Part shown: positions 44,066 through 53,294 of the stretch, piece after piece
Position numbering within the stretch: the first letter of the stretch is position 1
Layout: the number at the start of each line of letters is the position of its first letter
Assembly (NCBI RefSeq): GCF_025857195.1
Contig: NZ_CP109787.1
Span: 1,367,501 to 1,431,500, forward strand
DNA from: Leisingera thetidis
GTDB taxonomy: Bacteria; Pseudomonadota; Alphaproteobacteria; Rhodobacterales; Rhodobacteraceae
DNA: 64,000 nucleotides
Direction of reading: 5' to 3'
Translations under genes and position numbers: made by a program
The notes under the pieces: generated by a model
The model's input: the letters and a program-made list of their open reading frames with translations, nothing else
Told to the model about the DNA's origin: nothing
Database searches by the model: none

Positions 44066-45187
44066 ATGTCGATCAACCACATCCGCCCCTGGCGCCATAT
44101 CGAGCGCCGCAAGAGCCGCCAGATCCATGTCGGCAATGTGCCGGTCGGCGGCGACGCCCCGATCGCGGTGCAGACCATGACCAACACGCTGACCACTGAT
44201 GTGGCGGCGACGGTGGCGCAGGTGCAGGCCGCGGCCGAGGCGGGGGCCGACCTGGTGCGGATCTCGGTGCCGGATGAGGCGTCCTCCAGGGCGCTGAAGG
44301 AGATCGTGCGCGAAAGCCCGGTGCCGATCGTCGCCGACATCCATTTCCACTACAAGCGCGGCATCGAGGCCGCCGAGGCGGGCGCGGCCTGCCTGCGCAT
44401 CAACCCGGGCAACATCGGTGACGAGAAACGCGTGGCCGAGGTGATCCGGGCGGCGCGCGACCACAACTGCTCGATCCGCATCGGGGTCAATGCGGGCTCC
44501 CTGGAAAAGCATCTCTTGGAAAAATACGGCGAGCCCTGCCCGGAGGCGATGGTGGAGTCGGGCCTGGACCATATCCGCATCCTGCAGGACCATGATTTCC
44601 ACGAGTTCAAGATCTCGGTGAAGGCCTCCGACGTGTTCATGTCCGCCGCCGCCTACCAGCAGCTGGCCGAGGCCACCGACGCGCCGATCCACCTCGGCAT
44701 CACCGAGGCGGGGGGCTTTGTCTCCGGCACCATCAAATCGGCAATCGGCCTCGGCCAATTGCTGTGGATGGGCATCGGCGACACCCTGCGCGTCAGCCTC
44801 TCCGCCGATCCGGTCGAGGAGGTGAAGGTCGGCTTCGAGATCCTGAAATCCCTCGGCCTGCGCCACCGCGGCGTCAACATCATCTCCTGCCCCAGCTGCG
44901 CGCGGCAGGGGTTCGACGTGATCAGGACGGTGGAAACGCTGGAGCAGCGGCTGGCGCATATCCACACCCCGATGAGCCTCAGCATCATCGGCTGCGTGGT
45001 CAACGGCCCCGGCGAGGCGCTGATGACCGATGTCGGCTTCACCGGCGGCGGCGCGGGCTCCGGCATGGTCTACCTGGCGGGCAAGGCCAGCCACAAGATG
45101 TCCAACGAACAGATGGTCGACCACATCGTCGAGGAGGTCGAGAAAAAGGCCGCCCGGATCGAGGCGGCCCAAGAGGCGGCGGAGTAA
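44066..45187 (+). CDS. ispG: 4-hydroxy-3-methylbut-2-enyl diphosphate synthase
   Basis: The 373-residue [4Fe-4S] enzyme makes HMBPP in the non-mevalonate isoprenoid pathway. Cluster cysteines are in [13 protein letters not shown] and the late [14 protein letters not shown], with the TIM-barrel opening [17 protein letters not shown]. Length is that of the compact bacterial form. It follows the RodZ-like gene. Because it needs an Fe-S cluster, it depends on assembly factors such as those at 23394-24226. Confidence 0.97.
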   Translation: MSINHIRPWRHIERRKSRQIHVGNVPVGGDAPIAVQTMTNTLTTDVAATVAQVQAAAEAGADLVRISVPDEASSRALKEIVRESPVPIVADIHFHYKRGIEAAEAGAACLRINPGNIGDEKRVAEVIRAARDHNCSIRIGVNAGSLEKHLLEKYGEPCPEAMVESGLDHIRILQDHDFHEFKISVKASDVFMSAAAYQQLAEATDAPIHLGITEAGGFVSGTIKSAIGLGQLLWMGIGDTLRVSLSADPVEEVKVGFEILKSLGLRHRGVNIISCPSCARQGFDVIRTVETLEQRLAHIHTPMSLSIIGCVVNGPGEALMTDVGFTGGGAGSGMVYLAGKASHKMSNEQMVDHIVEEVEKKAARIEAAQEAAE

Positions 45188-45209
45188 GGCGCCTCAAGCG
45201 CCGAACCGG

Positions 45210-45256
45210 CTTCTTCTTTGTGAAAATACTCTGGGGTCCGGGGCAAGGCCCCGGTC
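45210..45256 (-). repeat. Interspersed GC-hairpin repeat, copy 4 (inverted)
   Basis: Read on the minus strand: CCGGGGCCTTGCCCCGG hairpin, then CCCAGAGTATTTT and CACAAAGAAGAAG. It sits between convergent ispG and the DsbA-like gene, again an intergenic 3' end position. Confidence 0.7.
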
Positions 45257-45269
45257 CGGACCTTTCGGA

Positions 45270-46034
45270 TCAGCTCTGCTGGTCGCGGATCTCCGCCACC
45301 ATGATCTCCATCTGGTCGGCAGGCAGGTAGCCGCGCAGCAGCTCGCCGCCCAGCACAAACGTCGGGGTGCCGGAAATCGCCAGTTTCTGCGCCAGCTCGC
45401 GGGTCCGGCGCAGCTCGGCGGTCACCTCCTCGCTGTCCATCCCGGCAAACACCGCGTCCGCGTCCAGCGACAGCTCCTCGGCCAGGCGGCGCAGCGCAAC
45501 CTCATTGGGCTCGCCGCCGAACGCGATCAGCGCGTCATGCACCTGTTTGTAGGCGTCATCGCCGGCCACATGCTTGGCCGCGACGGCAAAGCGCGAGGAC
45601 AGCACCGAGGCGTCGCCCAGGATCGGGAATTCCTTGATCACCAGCCGGATATTGCCGTCGCTTTCCAGAAGCTTGGCCACCTCGGGGGCGGCCCGGCGGC
45701 AGTAGCCGCAGCGGTAGTCCATGAATTCGACCAGGGTGATGTCGCCTTCCGGGTTGCCGCCGACCCAGGAATAGCCGTCGTTCTCCAGCTCGTCCAGATT
45801 GCCGGCGACCAGTGTTTCGTCGCGCGCCGCTTCGGCCTGCTGCTGGCGCTGCTCCAGCAGGTCGACGGCCTCCAGGATCAGCTCCGGGTTCTCCAGCAGA
45901 TAGGCGCGCACCTGCCCGCCGAAGGCCTCGCGCTCGGCGTCGGACATATTGCTGATGTCAAAGGCCCGGGCCGGTCCGCCCAGCAGGGCAAGAGCGGCGG
46001 CAGCCGCCGTGGCGGTGCGGATGAAAGGGGTCAT
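45270..46034 (-). CDS. DsbA-family thiol:disulfide oxidoreductase
   Basis: The 254-residue periplasmic protein has a signal peptide (MTPFIRTATAAAAALALLGG, cleaved after ARA), a helical N-terminal extension (REAFGGQVRAYLLENPELIL), and a thioredoxin fold with the CGYC active site in MDYRCGYCRRAAPEVA and the cis-proline motif GTPTFVLGG. The extension and CGYC make it look like a DsbA/ScsC-type enzyme that may work as an isomerase or an oxidase. It overlaps the M48 gene by four bases, so the two are coupled in envelope protein quality control. Confidence 0.92.
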   Translation of the reverse strand: MTPFIRTATAAAAALALLGGPARAFDISNMSDAEREAFGGQVRAYLLENPELILEAVDLLEQRQQQAEAARDETLVAGNLDELENDGYSWVGGNPEGDITLVEFMDYRCGYCRRAAPEVAKLLESDGNIRLVIKEFPILGDASVLSSRFAVAAKHVAGDDAYKQVHDALIAFGGEPNEVALRRLAEELSLDADAVFAGMDSEEVTAELRRTRELAQKLAISGTPTFVLGGELLRGYLPADQMEIMVAEIRDQQS

Positions 46035-47389
46035 TTTCGTCTCTTTCTCTTTTGGTCTTGTTCATGGGCCGTCAGCACATCCTGCGCCCGCCGCGCGGCG
46101 GGCGATCCTGCAGGCAGCTGGGCAACGGCCCGTTTGGCGTGAATGCCGGCGTCATCCAGACGCCCTTGCAAGGCATAGCGTTCGGCCGTGACCAGCGCGG
46201 CCATGCCGGTCTGCCCGGTCCGGGCATAGGCCAGCGACATGTCGCGCAGCAGCACCGGGTTGCGGAAATCGATGGCGCGGGCGCGCTCCAGGCTCGCCAG
46301 CGCCGCCTTGGGCTGGTCCGCCGCCAGCTGCGCCCGGCCGTAGCCGGCCAGGATCAGCGGGTCTTCGGGGGCCAGGCTCACCGCCTTGCCATAGGCCGCA
46401 AGGGCGGCGCTCCATTGCCGGTTCTCGATCAGGATCTGGCCCTTCAGTTCGTGATAGAACGGGTCCGAAGGCCGGGCCGCCAGCGCGCCGTTCACCGCCG
46501 TCAGCGCCTTTTTCAAGTTGTTCTGCCGGTGATAGGCGGCGGCTTCGCGCATCAGCCGCACGTCCTTGTACTGCTCTTCGCGGACCCGGCGCAGGGTCCA
46601 TTTCGGCGCCCGGGTAAAGCCCGACAGCTTGCCGCGCACCCGGGCAAACCAGTAGTGCGCCTCGGCGCTGGCCTGGCCCTTGTCGCCATGCGCCGCCAGA
46701 TAGGCCTGGGCGGCGCGGATGCGGTCCCGGCTCAAGGGGTGGGAGCGGGTGTAGGGATCCTGGCTGGAGGCGCTCAGCACCTCCTGGCCGGCAAAGGCGC
46801 GGTGCAGGTCGACCAGGCCCTGCGGGCTGATGCCGGCGCGGTTCAGGAAATCGGCGGCCGAGCGGTCGGCGGAGCTTTCCTCGGCCCGGGTATGGGCCAG
46901 GAAGCTGCGCAGGGCGGAGCTTTGCGTGCCGATGGCAATGCCGCCCGCCGCCTCGCTGGCGCCAGCGGCGGCGGCCAGGACCGACAGCGCCAGGCCGAGG
47001 CCCGCGGCGCTGTTGGCCGAACGCAGGTTCTGCATCCGCCGCGCCAGGTGGCCATTGGTGATATGGGCGGCCTCATGGGCGATTACCGCCTGCAGCATCT
47101 CGGGGCTGGTGACCTTCAGGATCAGCCCGTAATGCACGAAAATCGTTCGGGAATCCAAGACAAAGGCATTGAAGGAGGAATCATTGACCAGCAGGATCCG
47201 CATCCGGTTCGCGTTCAATCCGGCGGCGCGCAGGACGGGGGCCGACAGCTTGTTCAGCCCATGTTCGATATCCGGGTCCCGCAGCAGCGAAACCGACGCC
47301 GCCTGCGCCGCTGCGGCCGCAAAGGTGAACAGCGCGCAAACCACAAGTGCCGGGATTGACGCCAGCCGGAAGAAACGGTCAAAACTCAT
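46031..47389 (-). CDS. M48 family metalloprotease with TPR tail (BepA/YfgC-like)
   Basis: The 452-residue periplasmic protein has a signal peptide (MSFDRFFRLASIPALVVCAL, then FTFAAAAAQAA), the zinc motif IAHEAAHITNGHLARRMQNL, a second ligand region ESSADRSAADFLNR, and TPR-type helices over the last 190 residues (for example SDPFYHELKGQILIENRQWS). This layout is that of BepA/YfgC, which helps insert or remove outer-membrane proteins. ATG 47389 gives the signal peptide; the frame is open upstream to 47584, but that would remove it. The start is only 22 bases from the divergent aminotransferase start. Confidence 0.92.
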   Translation of the reverse strand: MSFDRFFRLASIPALVVCALFTFAAAAAQAASVSLLRDPDIEHGLNKLSAPVLRAAGLNANRMRILLVNDSSFNAFVLDSRTIFVHYGLILKVTSPEMLQAVIAHEAAHITNGHLARRMQNLRSANSAAGLGLALSVLAAAAGASEAAGGIAIGTQSSALRSFLAHTRAEESSADRSAADFLNRAGISPQGLVDLHRAFAGQEVLSASSQDPYTRSHPLSRDRIRAAQAYLAAHGDKGQASAEAHYWFARVRGKLSGFTRAPKWTLRRVREEQYKDVRLMREAAAYHRQNNLKKALTAVNGALAARPSDPFYHELKGQILIENRQWSAALAAYGKAVSLAPEDPLILAGYGRAQLAADQPKAALASLERARAIDFRNPVLLRDMSLAYARTGQTGMAALVTAERYALQGRLDDAGIHAKRAVAQLPAGSPAARRAQDVLTAHEQDQKRKRRK

Positions 47390-47411
47390 GCGCGCACCAT
47401 GGGAGATCAGA

Positions 47412-48557
47412 ATGCGAAACTCAAGCCGATCCAGCGTTGATCCGTTTATTGTGATGGATGTGATGGAGGCCGCCCGCAAGGCGGAGGAGACCGGCCGCCA
47501 CATCATCCACATGGAAGTGGGCCAGCCCTCCACCGGGGCGCCGTCGGGGGCCCTCAAGGCGCTGGGGAATGCGCTGGAAAACAATGCCTTGGGCTACACT
47601 GTTGCGCTTGGCCTGCCGGAACTGCGCCAGCGCATCGCGCGGCTTTACGGCGACTGGTACAATGTCGATCTGAACCCGGAGCGGGTGATCGTGACGCCGG
47701 GCTCCTCCGGCGCTTTCCTGCTCAGCTTCACCGCATTGTTCGACAGCGGCGACCGGGTCGGCATCGGCGCGCCGGGCTATCCCTCCTACCGGCAGATCCT
47801 GAAGGCGCTGGGGCTGACCCCGGTGGATATTCAAACGGCGCCGGAAAACCGGCTGCAGCCGGTGGCGGCGGATCTCAAGGGGCTGGAGCTGTCGGGGCTC
47901 ATGGTGGCCTCGCCCGCCAACCCGACCGGCACCATGCTGGACCGCGCCGCGATGGGCGCGCTGATCGATGCGGCGCGGGGCGAGGGCGCCAGCTTCATCT
48001 CGGACGAGATCTACCACGGGCTGGAATACGAGGCCAAGGCGGTGACCGCGCTGGAGCTGACCGATGAATGCTATGTCATCAACTCTTTTTCCAAGTTCTT
48101 CTCGATGACCGGCTGGCGGGCCGGCTGGATGGTGGTGCCCGAGGACCACGTGCGGGTGGTGGAGCGCATTGCCCAGAACATGTTCATCTGCGCTCCGCAC
48201 GCCAGCCAGGTGGCGGCATTGGCGGCGCTCGATTGCGAAGACGAGATGCGCGAAAACCTGGCCGTCTATGCAAGGAACCGCCAGCTGATGCTGGACGGGC
48301 TGCCCAAGGCAGGTTTCACCAGAATCGCGCCGCCGGACGGGGCGTTCTATGTCTATGCCGATGTGTCGGACCTGACCGGTGACAGCCGCAGTTTTGCCGC
48401 CGAAATCCTTGACAAGGCGGGCGTTGCGGTGACGCCGGGGCTGGATTTCGACCCCGTCCGCGGCGCCACCACGCTGCGGTTTTCCTATGCCCGCTCCACC
48501 GCCGATATCGAGGAGGGGCTGGCGCGGCTGGAACTGTTCATGGCGTCCAGGGGCTGA
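47412..48557 (+). CDS. Class I/II PLP-dependent aminotransferase
   Basis: The 381-residue enzyme belongs to fold-type I aminotransferases. Its PLP lysine is in INSFSKFFSMTGWRAGWMV; other signatures are MEVGQPSTGAPSGALKAL, ASPANPTGTMLDRAAMGALI and the SDEIYHGLEY pocket. The exact substrate is not clear, but aspartate, aromatic or alanine aminotransferases of the alphaproteobacterial type are close. GGGAGATCAG precedes ATG 47412. It is divergent from the M48 gene, with overlapping promoter space. Confidence 0.93.
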   Translation: MRNSSRSSVDPFIVMDVMEAARKAEETGRHIIHMEVGQPSTGAPSGALKALGNALENNALGYTVALGLPELRQRIARLYGDWYNVDLNPERVIVTPGSSGAFLLSFTALFDSGDRVGIGAPGYPSYRQILKALGLTPVDIQTAPENRLQPVAADLKGLELSGLMVASPANPTGTMLDRAAMGALIDAARGEGASFISDEIYHGLEYEAKAVTALELTDECYVINSFSKFFSMTGWRAGWMVVPEDHVRVVERIAQNMFICAPHASQVAALAALDCEDEMRENLAVYARNRQLMLDGLPKAGFTRIAPPDGAFYVYADVSDLTGDSRSFAAEILDKAGVAVTPGLDFDPVRGATTLRFSYARSTADIEEGLARLELFMASRG

Positions 48558-48635
48558 CCGGCGGCAGCGGCAGAAGGCGGATTTCCAATCCGGCCGGAAT
48601 TGCCTAGTCTGCCCGCAAAACACCAAGAGACGAGC

Positions 48636-49865
48636 ATGGGCAGACTGATTTCCTTTACCGCATTGATCTGGCTGCTGGCCGCGGGCGCCTGGGCGCAAAA
48701 CAGCGGCAGCGGCTTCAGCGGGCTGGCGCGCATCGATGCGGATGCCAGCCAGGTCCGCGATGCCGGGCAGGGGGCCGAGGTGACGCTGGGGCTGAGCCAG
48801 GGGGTGCCTTACCGGCTGTTCACCCTGGACGGCCCGCCGCGGCTGGTGCTGGACTTCCAGGAGGTCGACTGGACCGGGCTGACGGCAGAGAAGCTTGTGC
48901 AAGGGGAGCAGATCACCGCGGCGAAGTTCGGCACCTATGTGCCCGGCTGGTCGCGGCTGGTGCTGCAGCTGGCGGCGCCGATGAAGGTGTCCCGTGCCGC
49001 AATGGCCATCGATCAGGTAACCGCTGCTGCGCAACTGGCGGTATCGCTGGAACCGGCCACGGCGGCGGAATTCACCGCCAAGGCCGGCGCGCCGCAGGAT
49101 CCGCGCTGGGACCTGCCCGCGCCGGAGCCGATGCCGGGCAAGGCGGCGCGGGATGAAAACGCGCCGCTGCTGGTGATGCTGGATCCCGGCCACGGCGGCA
49201 TCGACCCGGGGGCGGAGACGGAGCATGTCGTCGAAAAACACCTGATGCTGCAGTTTGCCCGCGAGCTGGGCGAGGCGCTGGTGCGCTCGGGCCAGTTCAC
49301 CGTGATGATGACCCGGGACGACGACTATTTCGTGTCGCTGGAACGGCGCATCGCGATGGCGCATCAGGCGGGCGCCGATGTGTTCCTTTCGCTGCATGCC
49401 GATACGATCTCCGAGGGCCGCGCCCATGGGTCCACGGTCTATACCCTGTCCAAGGAGGCCTCCGACGTGGCCTCTGCCAAACTGGCGGAGCGGCATCTGC
49501 GCGGTGATCTGCTGTCGGGCACCGACCTGAGCGAAGCGGACGACCGGGTGACGGGCGTGATGCTGGACCTGGCCCGGCAGGAAACCCAGCCGCGCAGCGA
49601 TGCGCTGGCGGTTGCGCTGATTGCTGGCCTGCGCGCACAGGGCAGGCCGATCAACAACCGGCCGCTGCGCTCGGCCGGGTTTTCGGTGCTGAAGTCGGCG
49701 GATATCCCTTCGGTGCTGGTGGAGATCGGCTTTTTGTCCAGCAAGCGCGATCTGAAGAATCTGGTGGATCCGGACTGGCGCACCAAGGCCGCGCGCGGCA
49801 TCCTGAACGGGCTGATCACCTGGCGGGCCGAGGATGACGCCCGCCGCGCGCTGGTGCGCCAGTAG
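48636..49865 (+). CDS. amiC: N-acetylmuramoyl-L-alanine amidase with AMIN domain
   Basis: The 409-residue periplasmic zinc amidase splits the peptide from the glycan in peptidoglycan during cell division. A signal peptide (MGRLISFTALIWLLAAGAWA) is followed by an AMIN domain that targets the septum (YRLFTLDGPPRLVLDFQEVD) and an Amidase_3 domain with the metal-site motifs MLDPGHGGIDPGAET, DVFLSLHADT and VLVEIGFLSSKRD. I start at ATG 48636 so that the signal peptide is N-terminal. It is followed closely by a phosphoesterase. Confidence 0.94.
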   Translation: MGRLISFTALIWLLAAGAWAQNSGSGFSGLARIDADASQVRDAGQGAEVTLGLSQGVPYRLFTLDGPPRLVLDFQEVDWTGLTAEKLVQGEQITAAKFGTYVPGWSRLVLQLAAPMKVSRAAMAIDQVTAAAQLAVSLEPATAAEFTAKAGAPQDPRWDLPAPEPMPGKAARDENAPLLVMLDPGHGGIDPGAETEHVVEKHLMLQFARELGEALVRSGQFTVMMTRDDDYFVSLERRIAMAHQAGADVFLSLHADTISEGRAHGSTVYTLSKEASDVASAKLAERHLRGDLLSGTDLSEADDRVTGVMLDLARQETQPRSDALAVALIAGLRAQGRPINNRPLRSAGFSVLKSADIPSVLVEIGFLSSKRDLKNLVDPDWRTKAARGILNGLITWRAEDDARRALVRQ

Positions 49866-49874
49866 GGAGCGCAG

Positions 49875-50663
49875 ATGAAACTCATCTGGATGTCGGACCT
49901 GCATTTCGAGGCGGAAGGGCTGGTGCTGGGCCATGACCCGCGCCTGCGGCTGCAGGCGGCGGTTGATTTCATCGCGCAGCACCACGCCGATGCTGCCGCC
50001 TGCCTGATCACCGGCGACCTGGTGGAGACAGGAACTGTGCTGAATTACAGGGCATTGAAAGGGGTTCTTGACCAATTGCCGATGCCGGTCCTGCCGATGG
50101 CCGGAAACCATGACGACCGCAAGGCATTGCGGGAGACACTGCCCGTGCCGGACAGCGCGATGGCCGGTTTCATCCAGTACCGGGCGGATTTCGGGGCGCT
50201 TTCCGTCCTGTGTCTGGATACGCTCATTCCGGGCCGGGCGGCAGGCGTTCTGTGCCCGGACCGGATGGCCTGGCTGCAAGCCGGGCTGGAGGCGCTGAAC
50301 GGCCGCCCCGCCATCGTGGCCCTGCACCATCCGCCGATGAAGCTGGGGCTGCCGATGCAGGACCCGGACAATCTGAAGAACGGGGACGCGCTGCTGGAGC
50401 TGCTGGCCGGCTACCCCAACGTGCTGCACCTGCTGGCAGGCCACGTGCACCGGCCCTGTTCCGGCACCGCGCGGGGCATCCCCTTTGCCACTGCGAAATC
50501 GGTGCTTTACCAGGCGCCGCCGCCGCATCCCGCATGGGATTGGGACAGCTTCCGGCCGGCCGCCGAAGCCCCGGCGCTGACGGTGCTGGAAGGCACGGCG
50601 GAGGGGCTGATCCTGCAGCACTGCCAGTTCTGCAGTTCCGGCCTGGGCGGTCCCGCCGCGTAA
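49875..50663 (+). CDS. Metallophosphoesterase (cAMP phosphodiesterase-like)
   Basis: The 262-residue cytosolic protein carries the full dinuclear calcineurin-like set: WMSDLHFEAEG, ITGDLVETGT, MAGNHDDRKA, ALHHPPMKLG and LAGHVHRPC. This arrangement is that of the CpdA-like 3',5'-cyclic nucleotide phosphodiesterases and related phosphoesterases. It starts nine bases after the amidase stop, so the two are likely in one unit. Whether cAMP is the substrate cannot be told from sequence. Confidence 0.92.
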   Translation: MKLIWMSDLHFEAEGLVLGHDPRLRLQAAVDFIAQHHADAAACLITGDLVETGTVLNYRALKGVLDQLPMPVLPMAGNHDDRKALRETLPVPDSAMAGFIQYRADFGALSVLCLDTLIPGRAAGVLCPDRMAWLQAGLEALNGRPAIVALHHPPMKLGLPMQDPDNLKNGDALLELLAGYPNVLHLLAGHVHRPCSGTARGIPFATAKSVLYQAPPPHPAWDWDSFRPAAEAPALTVLEGTAEGLILQHCQFCSSGLGGPAA

Positions 50664-50792
50664 GACGCCGCAAAAGGCGGGGAATTGTGCTAGGATTCTC
50701 CCATCTCTCTGGCATATATCCGCTGTTTCCTGTTTTGACCCGGGGGACCGCCGCCCCTATATAGGCGGCACCTCGCGAGAAAGGCCAAACCC

Positions 50793-53294
50793 GTGCTCAG
50801 GTTCATACTCTCCTTCTTCGGTTCCATTTTCAGCACCATCACCCTTGGGGTGGCGATGGTGGCGCTGACCATCGGGGCGGTGTTCTGGATCTACGGGCGC
50901 GACCTGCCAAGCCATGAATCGCTGGCCCAGTACCAGCCGCCGACCATCAGCCGGATCTATTCGGGCGAGGGCCATCTGATCGATGAATTCGCCAAGGAAC
51001 GCCGCCTGTTCACCCCCTCGCATGAGATCCCGGATCTGGTGAAACAGGCCTTCATCTCGGCCGAGGACAAGAATTTCTACAGCCACGCCGGCTATGATGC
51101 GCGCGGCATTGCCGCCGCCGCGATCGAAGCGGTGCGCTCGCGCGGGGAGAACGTGCGCGGCGCCTCCACCATCACCCAGCAGGTGATGAAGAACTTCCTC
51201 TTGTCCGGCGACCGCCGCGCCGAGCGCAAGATCAAGGAGATCATCCTCGCCACAAGGCTGGAGGAGACGCTTGATAAGGAACGGATTCTGGAGTTGTACC
51301 TGAACGAGATCTTCCTCGGCCAGAACTCCTATGGCGTGACCGCTGCGGCGCAGACCTATTTCAACAAGACGCTGGGCGATCTGGCCCCGCATGAGGCGGC
51401 AACACTGGCCGCGATGCCCAAGGCGCCGTCGGACTACCATCCTGTGCGGCAGAAGGAGCGGCTGCTGGCGCGGCGCAACTACGTGCTGCGGGAAATGCGC
51501 GAGAACGGCTATATCTCGCGGGATGTCTACGACGTCGAGGTGGCGCAGCCGCTGCGCTCGGTGCAGAACGGCGATTTCGAGGGCTTCCGCACCACGCTGC
51601 CGCCGCGCGACTACTTCACCGATGAAATCCGCCGCCAGCTGACCCAGGACTTCGGCGAGGGCGAGTTCTTCACCGGCGGCTTTACGGTGCGGGCGACCAT
51701 CGACCACGAGATGCAGGCCGAGGCGGCGCTGGCGATGCGCGGCGGGCTGGAGAAATACGACCGCTCCCGCGGCAAGTGGCGCGGCACCGGGATTGCGCTG
51801 GAGGAAGACCAGCTGGCGGATGAAGCCGCCTGGCGCGCGGCACTGGCCAGGGCTGACGTGCCCCGCGATATCGTTCTGGGCGGCCGCTGGTATCCGGCGG
51901 TGGTGCTGGAGGTCGGCGGCGAGGCGCTGACCGTCGGGGTCGAACATGGCGCCGGCACCGGCAGTGTGCCGCGTTCCGACATCAAATGGATCAGGGGCGG
52001 TTTTGCCGAAAACTTCGCCCGCGGCGACGTGGTGCTGGTGCGGGCCGAGGAAAAGGACGGCGCCTTCAGCCACTGGTCGCTGCGCCAGGTGCCGGAAGTG
52101 CAGGGCGGCTTTGTCGCGATGGATGTGAACACCGGCCGGGTCCTGGCGATGCAGGGGGGCTTCTCCTACCAGCATTCAGTGTTCAACCGCGCGACGCAAG
52201 CGCTGCGCCAGCCGGGTTCCAGCTTCAAGCCGTTTGTCTATGCGGCGGCGCTGGACAGCGGCTACAGCCCGGCGACCATCGTGGTCGATGCCCCGATCGA
52301 GATCAACACGCCGCAGGGCCTGTGGCGGCCCAAGAACTCCTCCAACAAGTTCTACGGGCCGACGCCGCTGCGCACCGGCATCGAGCGGAGCCGGAACCTG
52401 ATGACCATCCGCCTCGCGCAGGAGGTCGGGATGCCGGTGGTTGCGGGCTATGCCGAACGGTTCGGCGTCTATGACAACATGGGCACTTTCCTGGCCAACT
52501 CGCTGGGCGCGGAGGAGACCACGCTCTACAAGATGGTGGCGGCCTACGCGATGTTCGCCAACGGCGGCGAGCGGGTGCAGCCGACACTGGTCGACCGGGT
52601 GCAGGACCGCTTCGGGCAGACGATTTACCGCCATGACGACCGCGACTGCGTGGATTGTGCCGATCCGGAGCTGGCTCCCGGCCAGGCGCCGCGCATTGTC
52701 ACCGACCGCGAGCAGGTGATGGACCCGATCACCGCGTATCAGCTGACCTCGATGATGAAGGGCGTGGTCGACCGCGGCACCGCCTCCAGCGTGATCAACC
52801 TGCCGGTGCCCACCGCGGGCAAGACCGGCACCACCAACGATTCCCGCGATGTCTGGTTTGTCGGCTTCACCTCCAACATCGTGGCGGGCTGCTACATGGG
52901 CTTTGACCAGCCCCGCCCGATGGGCCGCGGCGCCTATGGCGGCACCATGTGCGGGCCGGTGTTCCAGCAGTTCATGACCAAGGCAGTGGAGAAATTCGGC
53001 GGCGGCCCGTTCGACGTGCCGGAAGGCGGCCATTTCATCAAGATCGACCGCTATACCGGCGCGCGGCTGCCCGATGATGCCTCCGGCGCCTATGTGGTGG
53101 CCGAGTATTTCCGCGACGGTGCCGAGCCGATCTTCGGCCTGACCTATGATGGCGGCTTTGCCATGGGCTCGAACCTGCCGCTGATCGAAGAGGTGCAGGA
53201 ATCGGGCCGCAAGGTCACCACCTCCAGCGGCGGCACCGCGGTGCTGGGGCCCAAGGCGACCTTTGGCACGATCAGTTCGGGCGGGCTGTACTAG
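50793..53294 (+). CDS. mrcA: Penicillin-binding protein 1A
   Basis: This 833-residue bifunctional enzyme polymerises and cross-links peptidoglycan in the periplasm. An N-terminal membrane anchor (STITLGVAMVALTIGAVFWI) is followed by a GT51 glycosyltransferase (SAEDKNFYSHAGYDARGI, then GASTITQQVMKNFLL) and a transpeptidase domain with the acylated Ser476 in GSSFKPFVYA, an SRN motif and KTGTTN. The start is GTG 50793, with CGAGAAAGG upstream. The 3' end overlaps the convergent Hint/RTX gene by 23 bases. Confidence 0.95.
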   Translation: MLRFILSFFGSIFSTITLGVAMVALTIGAVFWIYGRDLPSHESLAQYQPPTISRIYSGEGHLIDEFAKERRLFTPSHEIPDLVKQAFISAEDKNFYSHAGYDARGIAAAAIEAVRSRGENVRGASTITQQVMKNFLLSGDRRAERKIKEIILATRLEETLDKERILELYLNEIFLGQNSYGVTAAAQTYFNKTLGDLAPHEAATLAAMPKAPSDYHPVRQKERLLARRNYVLREMRENGYISRDVYDVEVAQPLRSVQNGDFEGFRTTLPPRDYFTDEIRRQLTQDFGEGEFFTGGFTVRATIDHEMQAEAALAMRGGLEKYDRSRGKWRGTGIALEEDQLADEAAWRAALARADVPRDIVLGGRWYPAVVLEVGGEALTVGVEHGAGTGSVPRSDIKWIRGGFAENFARGDVVLVRAEEKDGAFSHWSLRQVPEVQGGFVAMDVNTGRVLAMQGGFSYQHSVFNRATQALRQPGSSFKPFVYAAALDSGYSPATIVVDAPIEINTPQGLWRPKNSSNKFYGPTPLRTGIERSRNLMTIRLAQEVGMPVVAGYAERFGVYDNMGTFLANSLGAEETTLYKMVAAYAMFANGGERVQPTLVDRVQDRFGQTIYRHDDRDCVDCADPELAPGQAPRIVTDREQVMDPITAYQLTSMMKGVVDRGTASSVINLPVPTAGKTGTTNDSRDVWFVGFTSNIVAGCYMGFDQPRPMGRGAYGGTMCGPVFQQFMTKAVEKFGGGPFDVPEGGHFIKIDRYTGARLPDDASGAYVVAEYFRDGAEPIFGLTYDGGFAMGSNLPLIEEVQESGRKVTTSSGGTAVLGPKATFGTISSGGLY

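Noticed and set aside
47421..50621. A 1066-residue open frame antisense to the aminotransferase, amidase and phosphoesterase
   Set aside because: It spans three well-supported genes on the other strand and has no domain of its own. Codon bias of GC-rich genes explains such frames.
53272..53294. The overlap of mrcA and the Hint/RTX gene as a sign of a wrong stop or frameshift
   Set aside because: Both C-termini read naturally and the overlap is short and tail to tail, so no error is needed.
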